Source: Corallococcus sp. AS-1-6 (GTDB lineage: Bacteria > Myxococcota > Myxococcia > Myxococcales > Myxococcaceae). From it: a stretch of DNA of 64,000 nucleotides. The position numbers and the translations under genes were made by a program. Below the pieces are notes generated by a model. That model was not told the DNA's origin, made no database searches, and worked only from the letters and a program-made list of their open reading frames with translations. Numbering within the stretch: the first letter of the stretch is position 1; each line of letters opens with the position of its first letter. The stretch spans positions 62,001-126,000 of the forward strand of contig NZ_JAIQDE010000023.1 of assembly GCF_020037015.1 (NCBI RefSeq). Direction: 5' to 3'. Positions 60,770 to 64,000 of this stretch are shown here, one piece after another.

Positions 60770-62154
60770 CCACCACCGGCAAGACGCTGCGCACGTTCGA
60801 CGTGCTCTCGTCCGCGGAGCTGGAGCGCAAGCTGCAACGGGCCGCGGACACGTTCCGCTCCTACCGCGAGACGCCCTTCGCCGACCGCGCCCGCTGGATG
60901 CGCCGCGCCGCTGAGATCCTCGAGGTCGAGGCCCCCCGCTTCGGCCGCATGATGACGGAGGAGATGGGCAAACCCCTGGAGGCCGCCAAGGCCGAGTCCA
61001 TCAAGTCCGCCACCGCGTGCCGCTACTACGTCACCCGCGCCGAGAAGCTCCTGCGCGACACGCCCATCGACGTGGATGGCGACACCGCCTTCGTGCGCTA
61101 CCAGCCCCTGGGCCCCGTCCTCGCCATCATGCCGTGGAACTTCCCCTTCTGGCAGGTCGTGCGCTTCGCCGCCCCCGCCCTCATGGCCGGCAACGTGGGC
61201 CTCCTCAAGCACGCCAGCAACGTGCCCCAGTGCGCCATCGCACTCGAAGAACTCTTCCGCACCGCCGGCTTCCCGGAAGGCGCCTTCCAATCCCTGTTCA
61301 TCGAAACATCGGAGGTGAACCGCGTCATCGAAGACCCTCGCGTGAAGGCCGTCACCCTCACCGGCAGCGAGGGCGCCGGACGCGCGGTCGGCGCCGCCGC
61401 GGGCCGCGCCATCAAGAAGGTCGTCCTGGAGCTGGGCGGCAGCGATCCGTTCATCGTCATGCCCAGCGCGGACCTGGACAAGGCCGTGCACACCGCCGTG
61501 TCCGCGCGCCTCATCAACAACGGCCAGTCCTGCATCGCCGCCAAGCGCTTCATCGTCGCCGAACCCATCGCCCAGGAGTTCGAACGCCGCTTCGTCGAAC
61601 GCATGAAGTCCATGGTGGTCGGTGACCCCATGGACCCGAAGACCGACGTCGGCCCGCTCGCCACGCCCGGCATCCTCGAAGGGCTGCACGCCCAGGTGCA
61701 GGAGAGCGTGAAGGCCGGCACCCGGCTCCTGCTGGGCGGCAAGCCCCAGGGCGGCCCCGGCAACTTCTACCCGCCCACCGTCCTGGCGGATCCGCCGCCC
61801 AAGGCCCCCGCCTTCCATGACGAGCTCTTCGGCCCCGTGGCCACGCTCCTGCGCGCCCGCGACCTGGAGCACGCCATCGAGCTGGCCAACGCCACGCCCT
61901 TCGGCCTGGGCGCCAGCGTCTGGACCCAGGACCCGGACGAACAGCGCCGCTTCATCGACGGCATCGAGGCCGGCATGGTGTTCGTCAACGCGCTCGTCGC
62001 CTCCGACGCGCGCCTGCCCTTCGGCGGCGTGAAGCACTCCGGCCACGGCCGCGAGCTGGCCGACCTGGGCATCCGCGAGTTCGTCAACGCCAAGACCGTC
62101 CGCATCACCGGCGCGTCCGGCGCCCCGCAGCCGTCGAAGCACGCGGGCGAATAG
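60748..62154 (+). CDS. NAD(P)-dependent succinate-semialdehyde dehydrogenase
   Basis: This 468-residue aldehyde dehydrogenase most resembles GabD-type succinate-semialdehyde dehydrogenases, which oxidise succinic semialdehyde to succinate in GABA and polyamine breakdown. The cofactor region reads IMPWNFPFWQVVRFAAPALMAGN, the general base Glu is in LELGGSDPF (about 229), the nucleophile is Cys262 in NNGQSCIAAKRFI, and the terminal block is PFGGVKHSGHGREL. ATG 60748 is used; the longer ORF from 60688 would run through the promoter and hairpin. It is divided from its own upstream sequence only in the sense that a second copy of that sequence lies 2 kb away, beyond the toxin cassette. Confidence 0.9.
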   Translation: MAIATISPTTGKTLRTFDVLSSAELERKLQRAADTFRSYRETPFADRARWMRRAAEILEVEAPRFGRMMTEEMGKPLEAAKAESIKSATACRYYVTRAEKLLRDTPIDVDGDTAFVRYQPLGPVLAIMPWNFPFWQVVRFAAPALMAGNVGLLKHASNVPQCAIALEELFRTAGFPEGAFQSLFIETSEVNRVIEDPRVKAVTLTGSEGAGRAVGAAAGRAIKKVVLELGGSDPFIVMPSADLDKAVHTAVSARLINNGQSCIAAKRFIVAEPIAQEFERRFVERMKSMVVGDPMDPKTDVGPLATPGILEGLHAQVQESVKAGTRLLLGGKPQGGPGNFYPPTVLADPPPKAPAFHDELFGPVATLLRARDLEHAIELANATPFGLGASVWTQDPDEQRRFIDGIEAGMVFVNALVASDARLPFGGVKHSGHGRELADLGIREFVNAKTVRITGASGAPQPSKHAGE

Positions 62155-63279
62155 TCAGCGCGTGCGCACCCGGCCATCCACGGGCGCGCCGTGCACCTCT
62201 TCCAGCGCGGACGTCACCGCGTCCACCTCCGCGCCCAGTTGCTCCACGCTGTGGCGCAGGCCCGCGCCCGCCACGTCCGCGTCCGCCGCGTCCGCCGAGC
62301 GCACCCGCAGCACCTGGGCGTAGAGGTTCTCCAGCGTGTACGCCAGCCGCGTGAACTCGGCCTCCAGCCGGTCCGCGGACTTCGTCAGCTCCGCGCGCTG
62401 ACGCACCTGCTCGTCCAGCACCTGCAACGCCGCGCGCAGCCGGTCGCGCACCACCACGTCCTCCTCCGCGGCCTGGCGCGTCTCCAGCTTCTGGCGCTCG
62501 TCCGCCAGCCGCCGCACGTCCTCCGGCGGCGCCACCGTGCGCAGCTCACGCTCGCGGCGGACGAGCTCGTGGCAGCTCTTGCGCAGGTCCTGCACGGTGC
62601 GCTCCGGCGAGCGCACCATCTCCTGCAACACGCCCCTGCCCGCGCGCAGCTCCGCGAGCAGCTTCTCGCAGACGGCGTCCACGCGCGTCAGGCGCGGATC
62701 CGCGGGCGCCTCCGGCACCTTCGCCTGGGCCGGCGCCGGCGCGGACGGCTCCTCCACGCGCGTCAGCAGCGGGTTGTTGCTCGGGCGCAGGTGCTTCGCG
62801 GCGCCCCTGAAGAACGCGAGCGCCACGAACACCAGCCACCAGTACTGCTGCGGCAGCCGCACCACCGTGGCCACGCAGGCCAGCGCGACGATGAGCTGCC
62901 CCACGCCCACCACCGGGTTGCGCGAGGCCTCCTCCCGCGCCGCCTTCTCCGCGCGCTTCGCCTCCCGGTGCGCCTGCTGCTGGGCGAGGTACGCGTCGCG
63001 TTTGGCCTGCCGCTCCGCGCGGCGCAGGGCGTCCTTCGACTCGCGCTCCCACTGCTTCTCCCATCGCTGGCGCTCCCGCTCCGCGCCGCGCTCCCACTCC
63101 CGCTCCCAGCGGTCGCGCTCCTTGTCGGTGGGCAGGCGGCCCATCCGGCGCACCCACGCCTCCAGGGCCGCGTCCTTGCGCGCGCGGCCTTCCTCGATGG
63201 CCGCTTCCAGCCGGCGCAGGCGCTCGGCCGCGTCGTGGGGAGGCGAGGAGGCAGGGGGCGCTTCGCGGTCTCGGGGCAC
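62155..63279 (-). CDS. Coiled-coil membrane protein of unknown function
   Basis: This 374-residue protein has a highly charged, Arg/Glu/Trp-rich N-terminal helix (about residues 15-120), one or two hydrophobic segments (about 125-160; VGQLIVALACVATVVRL and YWWLVFVALAFF) and a long C-terminal coiled coil (about 200-350). The hydrophobic pair probably forms a hairpin in the cytoplasmic membrane. No domain is recognised, and the repeat-like WEREWERGAERERQRWEKQWERE is only low complexity. It abuts the stop codon of the dehydrogenase gene with no gap. Confidence 0.7.
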   Translation of the reverse strand: MPRDREAPPASSPPHDAAERLRRLEAAIEEGRARKDAALEAWVRRMGRLPTDKERDRWEREWERGAERERQRWEKQWERESKDALRRAERQAKRDAYLAQQQAHREAKRAEKAAREEASRNPVVGVGQLIVALACVATVVRLPQQYWWLVFVALAFFRGAAKHLRPSNNPLLTRVEEPSAPAPAQAKVPEAPADPRLTRVDAVCEKLLAELRAGRGVLQEMVRSPERTVQDLRKSCHELVRRERELRTVAPPEDVRRLADERQKLETRQAAEEDVVVRDRLRAALQVLDEQVRQRAELTKSADRLEAEFTRLAYTLENLYAQVLRVRSADAADADVAGAGLRHSVEQLGAEVDAVTSALEEVHGAPVDGRVRTR

Positions 63280-63426
63280 GAGGTGACGCTAACAACTTCC
63301 CCTGGGGTTGGGGACTGTCGCGGGTGGCCCCATAAGCGCAGGTGTTGAGCCATTGGCGCGCGGCGGGCGGCCGGACGCGGGCGCGCGGTGGTCCCCTGTG
63401 AACGGATGCGGTACTGGGAGGGCACG

Positions 63427-64000
63427 ATGACCCTTCCCACCGCCGCCACCCGCCGCTTCCAGTGGTTCAGCCAGGGCGTGCTCCTCTACACCCTGGGCGT
63501 CATCCTCTGGGGCGCGTTCGTGCGCGCCACCGGCTCCGGCGCGGGCTGCGGCGACCACTGGCCCGTCTGCAACGGCGAGGTGGTGCCCCGCGCGCCCTCC
63601 CTCCAGACGCTCATCGAGTACACCCACCGGCTCACCAGCGGCCTGGCCACGCTGCTCGCCGTGGCGCTCTACGCCTGGGGCCGCCGCGAGTTCCCCAAGG
63701 GCCACCCGGGCCGCAAGGCGGCGTTCTGGGCGCTGGTGTTCATGCTCACGGAGGGCCTGGTGGGCGCGGGCATCGTGCTGCTCAAGTACGTGGCGCAGGA
63801 CGCGCGCCTGGGCCGCGCGGTGTGGATGGGCGTGCACCTGACCAACACCTTCCTCCTGGTGGGCGCGCAGACGCTGGTGGTGTGGGCCTCCAAGGGCCGC
63901 GCGCGCATGGCGCTCCGGGGCCAGGGCGCCGTGGGCGCGCTGCTGGGCGGGAGCATCGTGGGCATGCTGGTGCTGGGCATCAGCGGCGCGGTGGCCGCGC
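63427..64000 (+). CDS. ctaA: COX15/CtaA family heme A synthase (3' end outside window)
   Basis: The first 191 residues of a polytopic membrane protein are visible. It starts MTLPTAATRRFQWFSQGVLLYTLGVILWGAFVRATGSGAGCGDHWPVCNG in outline, with the family's GSGAGCGDHWPVC disulfide loop and heme-ligand His residues in EYTHRLTSG and HLTNTF. Heme A synthase oxidises heme O to heme A for cytochrome oxidase. ATG 63427 follows GGGAGG by 5 bp. The remaining half, with the second pair of heme ligands, lies beyond the right end, and a ctaB (heme O synthase) might follow. Confidence 0.9.
   Translation, partial: MTLPTAATRRFQWFSQGVLLYTLGVILWGAFVRATGSGAGCGDHWPVCNGEVVPRAPSLQTLIEYTHRLTSGLATLLAVALYAWGRREFPKGHPGRKAAFWALVFMLTEGLVGAGIVLLKYVAQDARLGRAVWMGVHLTNTFLLVGAQTLVVWASKGRARMALRGQGAVGALLGGSIVGMLVLGISGAVAA

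Overview
The window is very GC-rich, densely coded DNA from a delta-proteobacterial predator, almost certainly a myxobacterium of the Cystobacterineae (Myxococcus/Corallococcus type). The best evidence is a complete pomY-pomZ-pomX cluster (31606-36334), a cell-division positioning system known only from myxobacteria. The many lipoproteins, PAS/GAF sensor kinases, exported hydrolases and a lipoprotein-borne nuclease toxin fit the same group. No rRNA, tRNA, CRISPR array or insertion sequence was found. Both ends cut through genes: an RND efflux adaptor on the left and a heme A synthase on the right.

Layout. 1-2057: a TetR-controlled efflux operon with a clear operator, then a DUF2293 gene. 2189-10734: RNase Z, a lipoprotein, a rhomboid protease, a type II NADH dehydrogenase, a HAD phosphatase, an amidohydrolase lipoprotein and a DUF4139 (MuiA-like) protein. 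10795-11866: a DUF433/DUF5615 toxin-antitoxin pair in AT-richer DNA. 12035-18446: a lipoprotein, a patatin lipoprotein, a bestrophin, an ohrR-ohr peroxide operon with a recognisable operator, and an overlapping HipA-like kinase/DUF3037 pair. 18596-31592: a nuclease/phosphatase-fold protein, DUF488, a J-domain protein, an M1 aminopeptidase with HEAT repeats, an alpha/beta hydrolase, a triple-PAS kinase, a tiny ORF, TspO, and a CHASE2-adenylate cyclase/SH3/M48 operon.

31606-40356: pomXYZ, a nitronate monooxygenase, a helix-turn-helix regulator with a structured leader, and a phospholipase D-like gene coupled to a histidine kinase. 40451-44102: a TetR regulator with a perfect palindromic operator and two tandem class-3 aldehyde dehydrogenases. 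44116-50461: mixed genes including an ABC-F ATPase with a good terminator, a stand-alone B3/4 editing-type domain, an AT-richer two-gene cassette with a PemK/MazF-like C-terminal partner, gluconokinase and a cysteine-rich lipoprotein. 50472-58361: exported neutral ceramidase, a GAF/PAS kinase, a hexapeptide acyltransferase, a histone-deacetylase-like fusion and a PAP2 phosphatase.

The most unusual region is 58581-60769. A lipoprotein with a C-terminal WHH-type HNH nuclease and its SMI1/KNR4 immunity gene lie between two 130-bp direct repeats that differ at only three positions. The right-hand repeat is the promoter, leader and first codons of the next gene, a succinate-semialdehyde dehydrogenase. 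The left-hand repeat carries the same sequence with the ATG changed to CTG. The module therefore looks like a 2059-bp kin-discrimination toxin cassette, possibly of the SitA type, inserted with or by duplication of a host promoter region.
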